Source of the DNA: Bordetella genomosp. 9
Lineage (GTDB): Bacteria > Pseudomonadota > Gammaproteobacteria > Burkholderiales > Burkholderiaceae_B
DNA: 64,000 nt
Assembly (NCBI RefSeq): GCF_002119725.1
Contig: NZ_CP021109.1
Location: 558,001-622,000 of the forward strand
Direction of reading: 5' to 3'
The stretch's first letter is position 1. Every line of letters begins with the position of its first letter. The translations under genes and the position numbers were made by a program. The notes below the pieces were generated by a model that saw nothing but the letters and a program-made list of their open reading frames with translations, ran no database searches and had not been told where the DNA came from. Shown piece by piece: positions 18,340-26,830 of this stretch.

Positions 18340-19659
18340 CTAGTGCAGCTTTACGCGCGGCCTTGTCCGCCGCAGCAGGACGCGGCCCAATGCCAGACAT
18401 GCGGTGCGCCACAGTCCCAGCAGGGCACGGTGGTGCATCAGGTGCAGGCTCATATACATGAAGCGCGCCAGTGTACCGCTAACGAAAAGCCCGCGGCCGG
18501 CCAGCTTGCCCATCAGGCTGCCGACGCCGGCGCCCTGGCCCAGCGACACCAGCGACCCGTAGTCCTTGTAGACATAGCCCGTAGCCGGCTCGGGCTGCTG
18601 GCGGATGCGCGCGCCGATTTTGCGAGCCAGATACGCGGCCTGCTGGTGCGCGGCCTGGGCCCGTGCCGGCACGGTGCCGTGCCCGGTCCATGGCGCAGCG
18701 GCGCAATCGCCGAAGGCAAGAATGCGGGGATCCTGGGTTTCCAGGCGATCGTTGACTTCCAGCTGCCCGATGCGGTTCATGGGCAACTGCAGCCCGCGCA
18801 GGATGGGCGGGCCCTGTATGCCCGCCGCCCAAAGGCAGAGATGCGCATCGAATACCGCGCCGTCGTCCGTTTTGACGCTGTTCGCGGTGACTTCGGCGAC
18901 GCGTCGGCCGGTATGAACCTTGATGCCGAGTTCCGCCAGCCGCTGCGCCGCGGCCCGGGACAGGCGCTCCGGCAACGGCGCCAGGATGCGGGAGGCGCCT
19001 TCGATCAGCGTGATGGTCAGGTCACGCTCCGGCTGGAAACTGGGCAAGCCGTAGGCGCCAACTACGTGGCTGGCCTCGTGCAGCTCCACGGCCAGTTCCA
19101 CGCCGGTGGCGCCGCCGCCGACGATCACAATGTTCAATCGCGCGGTGGGGTCGTGAACCTTGGCCTGGTCCACCTGCACCATCGCCTTGAGCAGCGTCAG
19201 CCGGAACTCCTCCGCGTTGTCGGTCGAATCCAGGGTGATGGCGTGTTCCGCTGCGCCGGGCGTGTTGTAGAAATTGGCGACGCTGCCCACCGCGAGCACC
19301 AGCGTGTCGTAGGGCAGGGCGCGTTCGGGGATGATGGCCTTGCCGGAGGCGTCCACAACGGGCTGCACGCCGACCATGCGGTTGGCGCGGTCCACCCGCT
19401 GCATCCGGCCCAGCACAAAGGAAAAATGGCACAGATGCGCCAGCATCAGATAGGACAGCCCTTCCTGGTGGATGTCCAGCGTGCCGGCCGCGGCTTCGTG
19501 CAGCGAGGGTTTCCAGATGTGGAAGGGGCGCTCGTCGACCAGGGTGACGTGGGCGGGTCCGTGCGCGCGGCCGAGGCGCGCCGCCAGCTCCAATCCGCCG
19601 GCGCCGCCACCCACGATGACGACGCGATGGGCCGGTGTGGATGAGGAGCGCGCGGACAT
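18340..19659 (-). CDS. Type II NADH dehydrogenase-like FAD oxidoreductase
   Basis: 439 residues from the ATG at 19659 (MSARSSSTPAHRVVIVGGG). The first Rossmann motif 'VVIVGGGAGGLELAARLG' binds FAD and the second 'IVIVGGGATGVELAVEL' binds NAD(P)H. 'ILAFGDCAAAPW' is the FAD-contacting D in the C-terminal part. The tail 'LARFMYMSLHLMHHRALLG' looks like the membrane-contact amphipathic helix of NDH-2. This predicts non-proton-pumping NADH:quinone oxidation at the inner membrane. The stop is two bases from a repeat array. Confidence 0.9.
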   Translation of the reverse strand: MSARSSSTPAHRVVIVGGGAGGLELAARLGRAHGPAHVTLVDERPFHIWKPSLHEAAAGTLDIHQEGLSYLMLAHLCHFSFVLGRMQRVDRANRMVGVQPVVDASGKAIIPERALPYDTLVLAVGSVANFYNTPGAAEHAITLDSTDNAEEFRLTLLKAMVQVDQAKVHDPTARLNIVIVGGGATGVELAVELHEASHVVGAYGLPSFQPERDLTITLIEGASRILAPLPERLSRAAAQRLAELGIKVHTGRRVAEVTANSVKTDDGAVFDAHLCLWAAGIQGPPILRGLQLPMNRIGQLEVNDRLETQDPRILAFGDCAAAPWTGHGTVPARAQAAHQQAAYLARKIGARIRQQPEPATGYVYKDYGSLVSLGQGAGVGSLMGKLAGRGLFVSGTLARFMYMSLHLMHHRALLGLWRTACLALGRVLLRRTRPRVKLH

Positions 19660-19676
19660 GCGCGAAGTATACGGCG

Positions 19677-20072
19677 TTAGAGCAGGAAACGGCCGATCGC
19701 CACGGCCACCCAGACCGCCACGGTGAATATCAGCAACAGGAGCACCGCGGCGCTGCCCAGGTCCTTGGCCCGCCCGAGCAACGGGTGCATTTCCACCGAC
19801 AGCGCATCGGCCAGCGCTTCGACAGCGGAATTCAGAAGCTCGGCCACCAGCACCAGCACGACCGACATGATCAAGATGAAGACTTCCAGCACCGAACGGC
19901 CCAGCCAGAAGGCCGCCGGAATCAGCAGGATGGCCAGGACCAGCTCCTGACGGAAGGCTGCCTCGTAGCGGATGGCGGCACGCAGGCCCTGCATGGAGTA
20001 GCGCAACGCATTGAAAATGCGGCGCACGCCGCCGGTGCTTTTGTAGGGCGAATGCTGCGGTGTAGGCGTCAT
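19677..20072 (-). CDS. dgkA: Diacylglycerol kinase
   Basis: 131 residues from the ATG at 20072 (MTPTPQHSPYK). An in-frame extension to 20165 is Arg/Pro/Ser-rich and lies in the intergenic promoter area, so it is excluded. The core has 'FRQELVLAILLIPAAFWLG' and the catalytic E-L-x-N-S-A-x-E motif 'AELLNSAVEALADALS', with three membrane helices. It recycles diacylglycerol to phosphatidate. It lies 17 bp upstream of the NDH-2 gene on the same strand and may be cotranscribed. Confidence 0.94.
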   Translation of the reverse strand: MTPTPQHSPYKSTGGVRRIFNALRYSMQGLRAAIRYEAAFRQELVLAILLIPAAFWLGRSVLEVFILIMSVVLVLVAELLNSAVEALADALSVEMHPLLGRAKDLGSAAVLLLLIFTVAVWVAVAIGRFLL

Positions 20073-20212
20073 GGCGGATAGGCTGGCTGACTGGGACGGC
20101 GATGATAGGCGATAGCGCGGGCGCGGGCGGGGCGGCGGTGAGGGCTGCGCCCTGGCCCGCCGCAATGATAAGCAGAAACCCTAATTGTTTCATGGCGGGT
20201 ATCGCGCGCAGT

Positions 20213-20245
20213 ATGCGGTCAACTGGTAAGGCCACTTGACCGCAT
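20213..20245. promoter_or_regulatory. 33-bp operator-like inverted repeat upstream of the GntR gene
   Basis: Perfect 10-bp arms ATGCGGTCAA (20213-20222) and TTGACCGCAT (20236-20245) flank a 13-bp centre. The centre contains TGGTAAGGCCA (20224-20234), which shares the same symmetry axis and differs by one base from the TNGTNNNACNA consensus known for FadR/FCD-type GntR regulators. It ends five bases before the regulator's ATG, so it would cover the start site or leader of the sugar-acid operon and should mediate autorepression. Confidence 0.7.
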
Positions 20246-20249
20246 CCGA

Positions 20250-20966
20250 ATGCCTTTTCAAGCCATCGAACCACGCCGCCTGTATCGGCAGATCGCCGAT
20301 CAGTTGCGCGCCCTGATCGAAAGCGGGGAGTTCCCCGTGGGCACGCGCCTGCCGCCGGAGCGGGACCTGGCGCTGAAGATGGGGGTGTCGCGGCCGTCGG
20401 TGCGCGAAGCGCTGATTGCCCTGGAAGTGGAAGGGCTGGTCGAAGTCCGCATGGGCTCGGGCATCTATGTACGGGCGCGCGGCGAGGACGGGCAGGGGAG
20501 CGTGATCGCGGAGAGTCCGCTGGACACCATCCTGGCCCGGCAGCTGATCGAAGGCGAACTGGCGGCGCAGGCGGCGCAAACGATGCGGGCCCGTGACGTG
20601 GTTGGCTTGCGCGAAGCGCTGGACGTGATGCGCGAGGAAGCGGCGTCCGGCAATATCCCGGCGCGGGGCGACCGGCTGTTTCACGTCCGCATCGCGCAGG
20701 CTTCCGACAATTCGGTGCTTTTGCGGCTGGTGGGGGAGCTCTATGACGAGCGCCACAATCCGCTTGCGGTGCAATTGGGCAATTATTTTGAAAACGCCGA
20801 CAGCTGGGCGGCCGCCATTGCGGAGCATGAACGCGTGGTGGACGCGATCCAGGCCGGTGACTCGAACGGGGCGCGCGCCGCCATGCGTGAGCATCTGGCG
20901 AAATCGCACGACCGCCTGACCGCCAATTGGTCGCCGCCGCGCGGCGACAGGAGGGTGCTGCAGTGA
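20250..20966 (+). CDS. GntR-family regulator (FadR/FCD subfamily) of the sugar-acid operon
   Basis: 238 residues. N-terminal winged helix: 'LYRQIADQLRALIESGEFPVGTRLPPERDLA' (split as RQIADQLR and LPPERDLA) and 'GVSRPSVREALIALEVEGLVEVRMGSGIYV'. The C-terminal FCD domain has 'FHVRIAQASDNSVL' and 'EHERVVDAI', whose Asp/His residues bind metal and ligand. The ATG lies only 5 bp from an operator-like dyad and has no clear Shine-Dalgarno, so a leaderless or very short-leader transcript is possible. The stop overlaps the next gene's GTG start. Confidence 0.9.
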   Translation: MPFQAIEPRRLYRQIADQLRALIESGEFPVGTRLPPERDLALKMGVSRPSVREALIALEVEGLVEVRMGSGIYVRARGEDGQGSVIAESPLDTILARQLIEGELAAQAAQTMRARDVVGLREALDVMREEAASGNIPARGDRLFHVRIAQASDNSVLLRLVGELYDERHNPLAVQLGNYFENADSWAAAIAEHERVVDAIQAGDSNGARAAMREHLAKSHDRLTANWSPPRGDRRVLQ

Positions 20967-21991
20967 GCCTTGCCTGCAAGATACATGGCGCCCGCGATCT
21001 GCGCCTGGAGCCGGATCTTCCCGCTGCCCTCGGGCCGCACGACGTGGAAGTGCGGCTGGGCGCCGCGGGCATCTGCGGCTCGGACCTGCATTACTTCCTG
21101 CACGGCCGCGTCGGCGCTTTTGTCATCCGGGAACCGCTGATCCCGGGACACGAGGCGTCCGGCGTCGTCCTGCGCGTGGGCGATGCGGTCACGCGAGTGT
21201 CGCCCGGCATGAAGGTGGCCATCAATCCCTCGCATCCCTGCGGCCGCTGCGATTACTGCCGGGCCGGCCGCGACAATCTGTGCAGCAATATGCGTTTTCT
21301 GGGCAGCGCCAGCGTCTATCCGCACGTGCAGGGGATGTTCCGCGAACGCTTCGTCATGGGTGAGCGGCAGCTGACGCCGGTGGACGAAGACATTTCGCTC
21401 GGCGAACTGGCCTGCGCGGAGCCCTTGTCCATCGGCCTGCATGGCGTGCGCCGCGCCGGTGAAATGATGGGCAGGACCGTGCTGGTCACCGGCGGCGGCA
21501 CCATCGGCTGCATGACCGTGCTGGCCGCACGGCTGGCGGGCGCGGCGCGCATCATCGTCTGCGATATCGCAGACCGTCCGCTGGAGATGGCCCGCACGGT
21601 GGGCGCGGACGAGACCGTGCGGTCCGATCGTGCCGGCGCCGGCGAACTGGCCGACGCGGCCGATATCGCCATCGAAGCCGCCGGCAGCCCCGCGGCGCTC
21701 GCCACCTGCCTGACGGCGACGCGGCGGGGCGGGCGCATCGTGCAGGTTGGCACGCTGCCCGGCGAAGGCCTGCACTTTCCCGCCAACGCCATCATGGCGC
21801 GCGAGCTCGACTATGTGGGCGCATTCCGCGCCGGCCCCGAGTTCGACTGGGCCGTGACCTATCTCCGTACGCGCAAGGTGGACGTCCGTCCCCTCATGAG
21901 CGCGCAACTCCCGCTGGATCAGGCCGCGGCGGCCTTCGAGCTGGCGGCCGACCGATCCCGCAGTACCAAGGTGCAACTCGTATGTGATTGA
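20963..21991 (+). CDS. Zinc-dependent alcohol dehydrogenase, L-idonate 5-dehydrogenase-like
   Basis: 342 residues from the GTG at 20963 (GTGA overlap with the regulator stop, preceded by GACAGGAGGG). Medium-chain dehydrogenase motifs: catalytic zinc site 'GICGSDLHYF' and 'GHEASGVV', structural zinc cysteines 'CGRCDYCRAGRDNLC', and Rossmann 'VTGGGTIGCMTVLAARLAG'. The G-I-C-G-S-D-L-H-Y-F context is typical of IdnD/sorbitol-dehydrogenase-like polyol and aldonate oxidation. It is the first enzyme of the operon and probably oxidises the sugar acid or its reduced form. Confidence 0.85.
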   Translation: MSLACKIHGARDLRLEPDLPAALGPHDVEVRLGAAGICGSDLHYFLHGRVGAFVIREPLIPGHEASGVVLRVGDAVTRVSPGMKVAINPSHPCGRCDYCRAGRDNLCSNMRFLGSASVYPHVQGMFRERFVMGERQLTPVDEDISLGELACAEPLSIGLHGVRRAGEMMGRTVLVTGGGTIGCMTVLAARLAGAARIIVCDIADRPLEMARTVGADETVRSDRAGAGELADAADIAIEAAGSPAALATCLTATRRGGRIVQVGTLPGEGLHFPANAIMARELDYVGAFRAGPEFDWAVTYLRTRKVDVRPLMSAQLPLDQAAAAFELAADRSRSTKVQLVCD

Positions 21992-22052
21992 AGTCCCACG
22001 GACGGCGCCGGAGAGCGCATCGACGTCCTGACAGAAGAGAGAGGAGACACAC

Positions 22053-23027
22053 ATGAAGCAAGGCCAGGCAGTCAAAATGCTGTTCGCCGCCCTGGCGTTC
22101 GCCGTTTCGGCGGGCGCGACGGCGCAGACCAAGCTGAAATGGGCGCACGTCTACGAGACGTCGGAGCCTTTCCATACGCAGTCCGTCTGGGCGGCGCAGG
22201 AAATCGAAAAGCGAACCAACGGGCGCTACCACATCGATGTCTATCCCGCCTCGCAGCTGGGCAAGGAAAACGACATCAACCAGGGACTGACCCTGGGCAC
22301 GGTGGACATGATCATCTCCGGCTCCAGTTTCGCGGCGAAGAGCTTCCCGCGCATCGGCGTCACCTACTACCCGTACACCTTCCGCGATCCGCAGCACCTG
22401 CTGGCCTACACCAAGAGCGCCATCTACCGCGAGCTGGCCGAAGGCTACGAGAAGAAGAGCGGCAACCATATCGTCGCCACCACCTATTACGGCACCCGGC
22501 AGACCACGTCGAACCGGCGCGTGCAGAAGTGCTCGGACATGCAGGGGCTGAAGATGCGAGTGCCCGACGTGCCGGCCTATCTGGCGATGCCGCGCGCCTG
22601 CGGCGCCAACACGTCGCCGATCGCATTCGCCGAGGTCTACCTGGCGCTGCAGAACGGCACGGTGGAGGCGCAGGAGAACCCGCTGACCACCATCGAGGCC
22701 AAGAAGTTCTACGAGGTGCAGAAGTACATCGCGCTGACGGCCCACATCGTCGATCACCTGAACACCATCATTTCGGGCCAGCTCTGGAAGAAGCTGTCGC
22801 CGGAGGACCGGAAGATATTCGCCGAGGTCTCGCAGGAAGCCGCCGAGCGCGCCTCCAAGGAGATCATCGCGCGCGAGCAGCAGCTGGTCGAGGAATTCAA
22901 GAAGAAGGGCCTGACCGTGGACACGGTCGACGTGGCGGACTTCCGCAAGACCGTGCTCGAAAAGGTGCCGTTCAAGCAATACGGCTACGAGAAATCCGAC
23001 TGGGAAAAGATCCAGGCGGTGCAGTGA
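22053..23027 (+). CDS. dctP: TRAP transporter solute-binding protein, DctP family
   Basis: 324 residues with a signal peptide (cleavage expected after 'GATAQT' near residue 27). DctP motifs: 'YPASQLGKENDINQGLTLGTVDM' (split at the LGKE and GTVDM blocks), 'GLKMRVPDVPAYLAMPRACGANTSPIAFAEVYLALQNGTVEAQENP' (the conserved ligand-binding Arg in KMRVP, and NGTVEAQENP). It captures an organic acid in the periplasm and delivers it to DctQM, which follow directly. The operon context points to a sugar acid. Confidence 0.94.
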   Translation: MKQGQAVKMLFAALAFAVSAGATAQTKLKWAHVYETSEPFHTQSVWAAQEIEKRTNGRYHIDVYPASQLGKENDINQGLTLGTVDMIISGSSFAAKSFPRIGVTYYPYTFRDPQHLLAYTKSAIYRELAEGYEKKSGNHIVATTYYGTRQTTSNRRVQKCSDMQGLKMRVPDVPAYLAMPRACGANTSPIAFAEVYLALQNGTVEAQENPLTTIEAKKFYEVQKYIALTAHIVDHLNTIISGQLWKKLSPEDRKIFAEVSQEAAERASKEIIAREQQLVEEFKKKGLTVDTVDVADFRKTVLEKVPFKQYGYEKSDWEKIQAVQ

Positions 23028-23040
23028 CGGAGGAGTTTTC

Positions 23041-23652
23041 ATGGCGACCGATGCACATGTGCGCGAGGCAGGCGTATCGGAACCCCGGACGGCGCAGCAT
23101 GCGTCGTCCGTGGAGTCCATCGTCTCCAGTTTCGAAGAGGCCGATCACCAGGAGGTGGACCTGTCCGGTCATACCTTCGAGGACTGGATCTGCCTGGCCC
23201 TGTTCTGGGTGATGGCCCTGCTGGTGTTTCTGCAGTTCTTCACGCGCTACGTGTTGAACGACTCCTTCGCCTGGACGGAGGAGCTAGCCACATACAGCCT
23301 GATCGGCGTGGTCTTTATCGGCGCCGCCATGTGCGTGCGGCTGTGCCGCCACATCCAGGTCGACCTGCTGTACCGCTACCTGCCGCGGCCCGTGGGCCGG
23401 CTCTTTTCCACGGTCATCGACATCGCGCGCACCGTGTTCTTCGGCTACGTGGCATGGCTGGTCTGGCGCTACATCCAGCTGGTCGGCGACGAACCGATGA
23501 CCACCATCGAATGGAACAAGGCCTATGTCTACTGGCTGGCCCTGTTCGGATTCGTGCTGATGTTCGGGCGTTCGCTGCAGGTCACGATGACGAACTGGCG
23601 GCAAGGCTACTCCAACCTGGAGCGCCCCGAAGCCTACGACAAAGCGGATTGA
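23041..23652 (+). CDS. dctQ: TRAP transporter small membrane subunit, DctQ family
   Basis: 203 residues with four membrane helices. After an acidic N-terminal extension of about 45 residues comes 'FFTRYVLNDSFAWTEELATYSLIGVVFIGAAMC' (split: the FAWTEE motif and the following helix), the DctQ hallmark, then 'HIQVDLLYRYLP' and 'TIEWNKAYVYWLALFGF'. It is 13 bp after dctP. The long N-terminal extension is more than most DctQ proteins have and is predicted cytoplasmic. Confidence 0.92.
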   Translation: MATDAHVREAGVSEPRTAQHASSVESIVSSFEEADHQEVDLSGHTFEDWICLALFWVMALLVFLQFFTRYVLNDSFAWTEELATYSLIGVVFIGAAMCVRLCRHIQVDLLYRYLPRPVGRLFSTVIDIARTVFFGYVAWLVWRYIQLVGDEPMTTIEWNKAYVYWLALFGFVLMFGRSLQVTMTNWRQGYSNLERPEAYDKAD

Positions 23653-23689
23653 AGCAAGAAAACAGTAGCTGGCGCATAAGGGGCGTGGC

Positions 23690-25096
23690 ATGTGGATTCT
23701 GATCTGTTCTTTCCTGTTGATGATGATCGTCGGCGTGCCGGTCGCCGTTTCGATGGCCGGCGCGTCGCTGCTTTACCTGCTCGTATCCGGCGACGTGCCG
23801 GACGTCGTGGTCGCGCAGCGCATGATCGCCGGCGTGGAGTCGTTTCCCTTGCTGGCGGTGCCGTTCTTCATCCTGGCGGGGAATTTGATGAACGTGGCCG
23901 GCATCACCGGCCGCATCTATAACTTCGCCGTCGCGCTGGTGGGCTGGATGCGCGGCGGACTGGGGCATGTGAACATCGTCGGTTCGGTCGTCTTCGCGGG
24001 CATGTCCGGCACCGCCATCGCCGACGCCGCCGGCCTGGGCACCATCGAAATCAAGGCCATGAAGGATCATGGCTACAACACCGAATTCGCGGTGGGCGTC
24101 ACGGCGGCGTCGGCCACGCTGGGGCCCATCATCCCGCCGTCGCTGCCGTTCGTGATCTACGGCATGATGGCGAACGTGTCGATCGGCTCGCTGTTCCTGG
24201 CCGGCGTCATCCCCGGCGCGGTGCTCACGCTGCTGATGATGTTCACGGTGGCGTATTACGCGCGCAAGAACAACTGGGGCGGCGACGTCGGCTTCGACCT
24301 GCGGCGCCTGGGCGAGGCGACGCTGGAGGTCGTCATCGTGCTGGCCTTCCCGTTCTCGATCTGGGTGATGACGCAGGCGGGCGTGTCCACCAACTGGGCC
24401 GCCATCATTGCCTTTGCCGTGCTGCTGGTGCTGGACTGGCGCTTCAATTTCTCGGCGGTCATGGCGCTGATGGCGCCGGTTATCCTGATCGGCGGCATGA
24501 CGCTGGGCTGGTTCACGCCCACCGAGGCCGCGGTGGCCGCCGTGATGTGGGCACTGTTCCTGGGGCTGGTGCGCTACCGCACCATGACGCTGCGCACGCT
24601 CGCCAAGGCGACCTTCGACACCATCGAAACCACGGCGTCGGTGCTCTTCATCGTGACGGCGGCCTCGGTGTTCGCCTGGCTGTTGACGACGACGCAGGCG
24701 GCGCAGGCACTGACCGACGCCATCCTGAGCGTGACCCACAACAAATGGGTCTTCCTGATGCTGGCCAACGTGCTGATCCTGATCGTCGGCTGCTTCATCG
24801 ACACGATCGCCGCCATCACCATCCTGGTGCCGATCCTGCTGCCCATCGTGCTCAAGCTGGGGATCGACCCGATCCATTTCGGTTTGATCATGACGTTGAA
24901 CCTGATGATCGGCCTGCTGCACCCGCCCCTGGGCATGGTGCTGTTCGTGCTGGCGCGTGTGGCCAAGCTTTCGGTCGAACGCACAACCGTGGCGATCCTG
25001 CCATGGCTGGCGCCGCTGTTCCTGGCCCTGATCGCCATTACCTACGTGCCCGAGATCACGCTGTGGCTGCCGCGCGCGCTGGGCATGGGCAATTGA
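23690..25096 (+). CDS. dctM: TRAP transporter large permease subunit, DctM family
   Basis: 468 residues, about 12-13 membrane helices. Diagnostic segments: 'FPLLAVPFFILAGNLMN', 'GGLGHVNIVGSVVFAGMSGTAIADAAGLGTIEIKAM' (split at SVVFAGMSG and AIADAAGLG), 'GPIIPPSLPFVIYG', 'WFTPTEAAVAAV' and 'HPPLGMVLFV'. It is the Na+-coupled translocation subunit working with DctPQ. Somewhat longer than the usual ~430 residues because of a longer loop near residues 200-225. Confidence 0.94.
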   Translation: MWILICSFLLMMIVGVPVAVSMAGASLLYLLVSGDVPDVVVAQRMIAGVESFPLLAVPFFILAGNLMNVAGITGRIYNFAVALVGWMRGGLGHVNIVGSVVFAGMSGTAIADAAGLGTIEIKAMKDHGYNTEFAVGVTAASATLGPIIPPSLPFVIYGMMANVSIGSLFLAGVIPGAVLTLLMMFTVAYYARKNNWGGDVGFDLRRLGEATLEVVIVLAFPFSIWVMTQAGVSTNWAAIIAFAVLLVLDWRFNFSAVMALMAPVILIGGMTLGWFTPTEAAVAAVMWALFLGLVRYRTMTLRTLAKATFDTIETTASVLFIVTAASVFAWLLTTTQAAQALTDAILSVTHNKWVFLMLANVLILIVGCFIDTIAAITILVPILLPIVLKLGIDPIHFGLIMTLNLMIGLLHPPLGMVLFVLARVAKLSVERTTVAILPWLAPLFLALIAITYVPEITLWLPRALGMGN

Positions 25097-25132
25097 GGAT
25101 GACCGGCATTTCGAAAGAGGAGACGGAACGAC

Positions 25133-25888
25133 ATGGGTCAGCGATTGGCAGGTAAATCGGCTTTCGTCACGGCGGCGGGGCAGGGCATCGGCAGGGCGAC
25201 GGCGGAGGCCTTCCTGCGCGAAGGCGCCCGCGTCATTGCCGCGGACATCAATCCGACCGGACTGAGCGCCCTGGCCGAACTGCCGCACTGCACGGTGTGC
25301 GAACTCGATATCACCGATGCGGCCGCGGTACGGGACGCCGTCAAGGCAGCCGGCGCGGTGGACGTGCTGTTCAACGGCGCGGGCTATGTCCACGCAGGCA
25401 CCATCCTGGAGAGCACCGAAGACGAGCTCACCTTCGCCGTGGACCTGAACGTGCGCGCCATGATGCGGCTGATCCAGGGCTTCCTGCCCGGGATGGCGGC
25501 CAGGGGCCGCGGTTCCATCATCAACATGGCCTCGGTGGCGGGCAGCGTCAAGGCGGTGCCGAACCGCTTCGTTTACAGCACCACCAAGGCCGCCGTGGTC
25601 GGCCTGACCAAATCGGTGGCCATCGACTTCGTCGGCAAGGGCGTGCGTTGCAACGCCATCTGCCCGGGTACGGTAGAGTCGCCGTCGTTGCGCGACCGCA
25701 TCGCGGCGCAGGCCCGGCAGACCGGGTTGACGCCGCAGGAAGTCGAAGCGTCCTTCGTGGCGCGGCAACCCATGGGCCGCCTGGGCCGTCCCGAGGAAAT
25801 CGCGGCGCTGGCGGTGTATCTGGCCAGCGATGAATCGGCCTTTACCACGGGCACGGTGCAGGTGATCGACGGCGGCTGGTCCAACTGA
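25133..25888 (+). CDS. Short-chain dehydrogenase, 2-keto-3-deoxy-L-fuconate dehydrogenase-like
   Basis: 251 residues. Rossmann motif 'TAAGQGIGRATAEAF', 'NGAG' in place of NNAG, catalytic Ser in 'INMASVAGSVKAVPN', and 'YSTTKAAVVGLTKSVA' for the Tyr-x-x-x-Lys pair. The 'FNGAGYVHAGTILE', 'VPNRFVYSTTKAAV' and 'GWSN' ending resemble the DHRS6/2-keto-3-deoxy-L-fuconate dehydrogenase group. Together with the next gene (FAH family) it suggests oxidation of a 2-keto-3-deoxy acid to a 2,4-diketo acid followed by hydrolytic C-C cleavage. The group assignment is from memory of the family. Confidence 0.88.
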   Translation: MGQRLAGKSAFVTAAGQGIGRATAEAFLREGARVIAADINPTGLSALAELPHCTVCELDITDAAAVRDAVKAAGAVDVLFNGAGYVHAGTILESTEDELTFAVDLNVRAMMRLIQGFLPGMAARGRGSIINMASVAGSVKAVPNRFVYSTTKAAVVGLTKSVAIDFVGKGVRCNAICPGTVESPSLRDRIAAQARQTGLTPQEVEASFVARQPMGRLGRPEEIAALAVYLASDESAFTTGTVQVIDGGWSN

Positions 25889-25919
25889 ATCCTTATCCAT
25901 CAACGCAGAAGGAAGCACG

Positions 25920-26783
25920 ATGAAACTCATGCGCTATGGCGCCAAAGGCGCCGAAAAGCCCGCCATGCTGGATCGCGATGGCAAGGTGCGAGACCTGTCC
26001 GGCGTGGTCCCGGACATCACCGCGGACTTGTTGACGCCGCAGGGCCTGGCGCCGCTGGCCAAGGTCGACCCGTCCAGTCTTCCGCTGGTGTCCGAACCTG
26101 GCCGCATCGCGCCGCCGTGGCGCGGCATGGGCAAGTTCATCTGCATCGGCCTGAACTATGCGGACCACGCGGCTGAGTCCGGTCTGCCGATTCCCGCCGA
26201 GCCGGTGATTTTCATGAAGACCACGAGCTGCGTGGTCGGGTGCAACGACCCGGTCGTGCTGCCGCAGGATTCCGTCAAGACCGACTGGGAGGTCGAGCTT
26301 GGTGTGGTCATCGGCGCGACGGCCCGCTATGTGTCCGAGGCGGACGCCCTCAAGCACGTGGCCGGGTACTGCGTCGTCAACGACGTGTCCGAGCGCGAAT
26401 ACCAGATCGAGCGCGGCGGCACCTGGGACAAGGGCAAGGGGTGCGATACGTTCGGCCCGGTCGGTCCCTGGCTGGTCACGGCCGATGAAGTGCCCGATGT
26501 CCAGAACCTCGGCATGTGGCTGGAGGTCAATGGCAAACGCATGCAGAACGGCAACACGCGCACCATGATCTTCAACGTGGCGCAGGTGGTCAGCTATGTC
26601 AGCCGGTTCATGACGCTGTATCCGGGCGACCTGATCAGCACCGGCACCCCGCCGGGCGTGGGGCTGGGCATGAAGCCGCCCGTATATCTGAAGGACGGCG
26701 ACGAAATGCGCCTGGGCATCGAAGGCCTGGGTGAGCAGCGCCAACGCGTCCACGCCTGGAATCCCGAATTGATCGACGGCTGA
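25920..26783 (+). CDS. Fumarylacetoacetate hydrolase-family protein (diketo-sugar-acid hydrolase candidate)
   Basis: 287 residues with the two-part FAH layout: a short N-terminal domain, then the catalytic core starting 'KFICIGLNYADHAAESG'. Metal and catalytic residues are seen in 'VEVELGVVIG'-like 'DWEVELGVVIG', 'GYCVVNDVSEREYQIERGGTWDKGKG' (two motifs) and 'LYPGDLISTGTPPGVG'. In L-rhamnonate/L-fuconate-type pathways, proteins of this family cleave 2,4-diketo-3-deoxy acids to pyruvate plus a hydroxyacid. The neighbouring SDR supports that role; ureidoglycolate lyase is the alternative annotation. Confidence 0.88.
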   Translation: MKLMRYGAKGAEKPAMLDRDGKVRDLSGVVPDITADLLTPQGLAPLAKVDPSSLPLVSEPGRIAPPWRGMGKFICIGLNYADHAAESGLPIPAEPVIFMKTTSCVVGCNDPVVLPQDSVKTDWEVELGVVIGATARYVSEADALKHVAGYCVVNDVSEREYQIERGGTWDKGKGCDTFGPVGPWLVTADEVPDVQNLGMWLEVNGKRMQNGNTRTMIFNVAQVVSYVSRFMTLYPGDLISTGTPPGVGLGMKPPVYLKDGDEMRLGIEGLGEQRQRVHAWNPELIDG

Positions 26784-26830
26784 GCCGTTTCCCCTCCCGC
26801 CGCCGCGCCTTGCGGCGGCATTGAAGCGAA

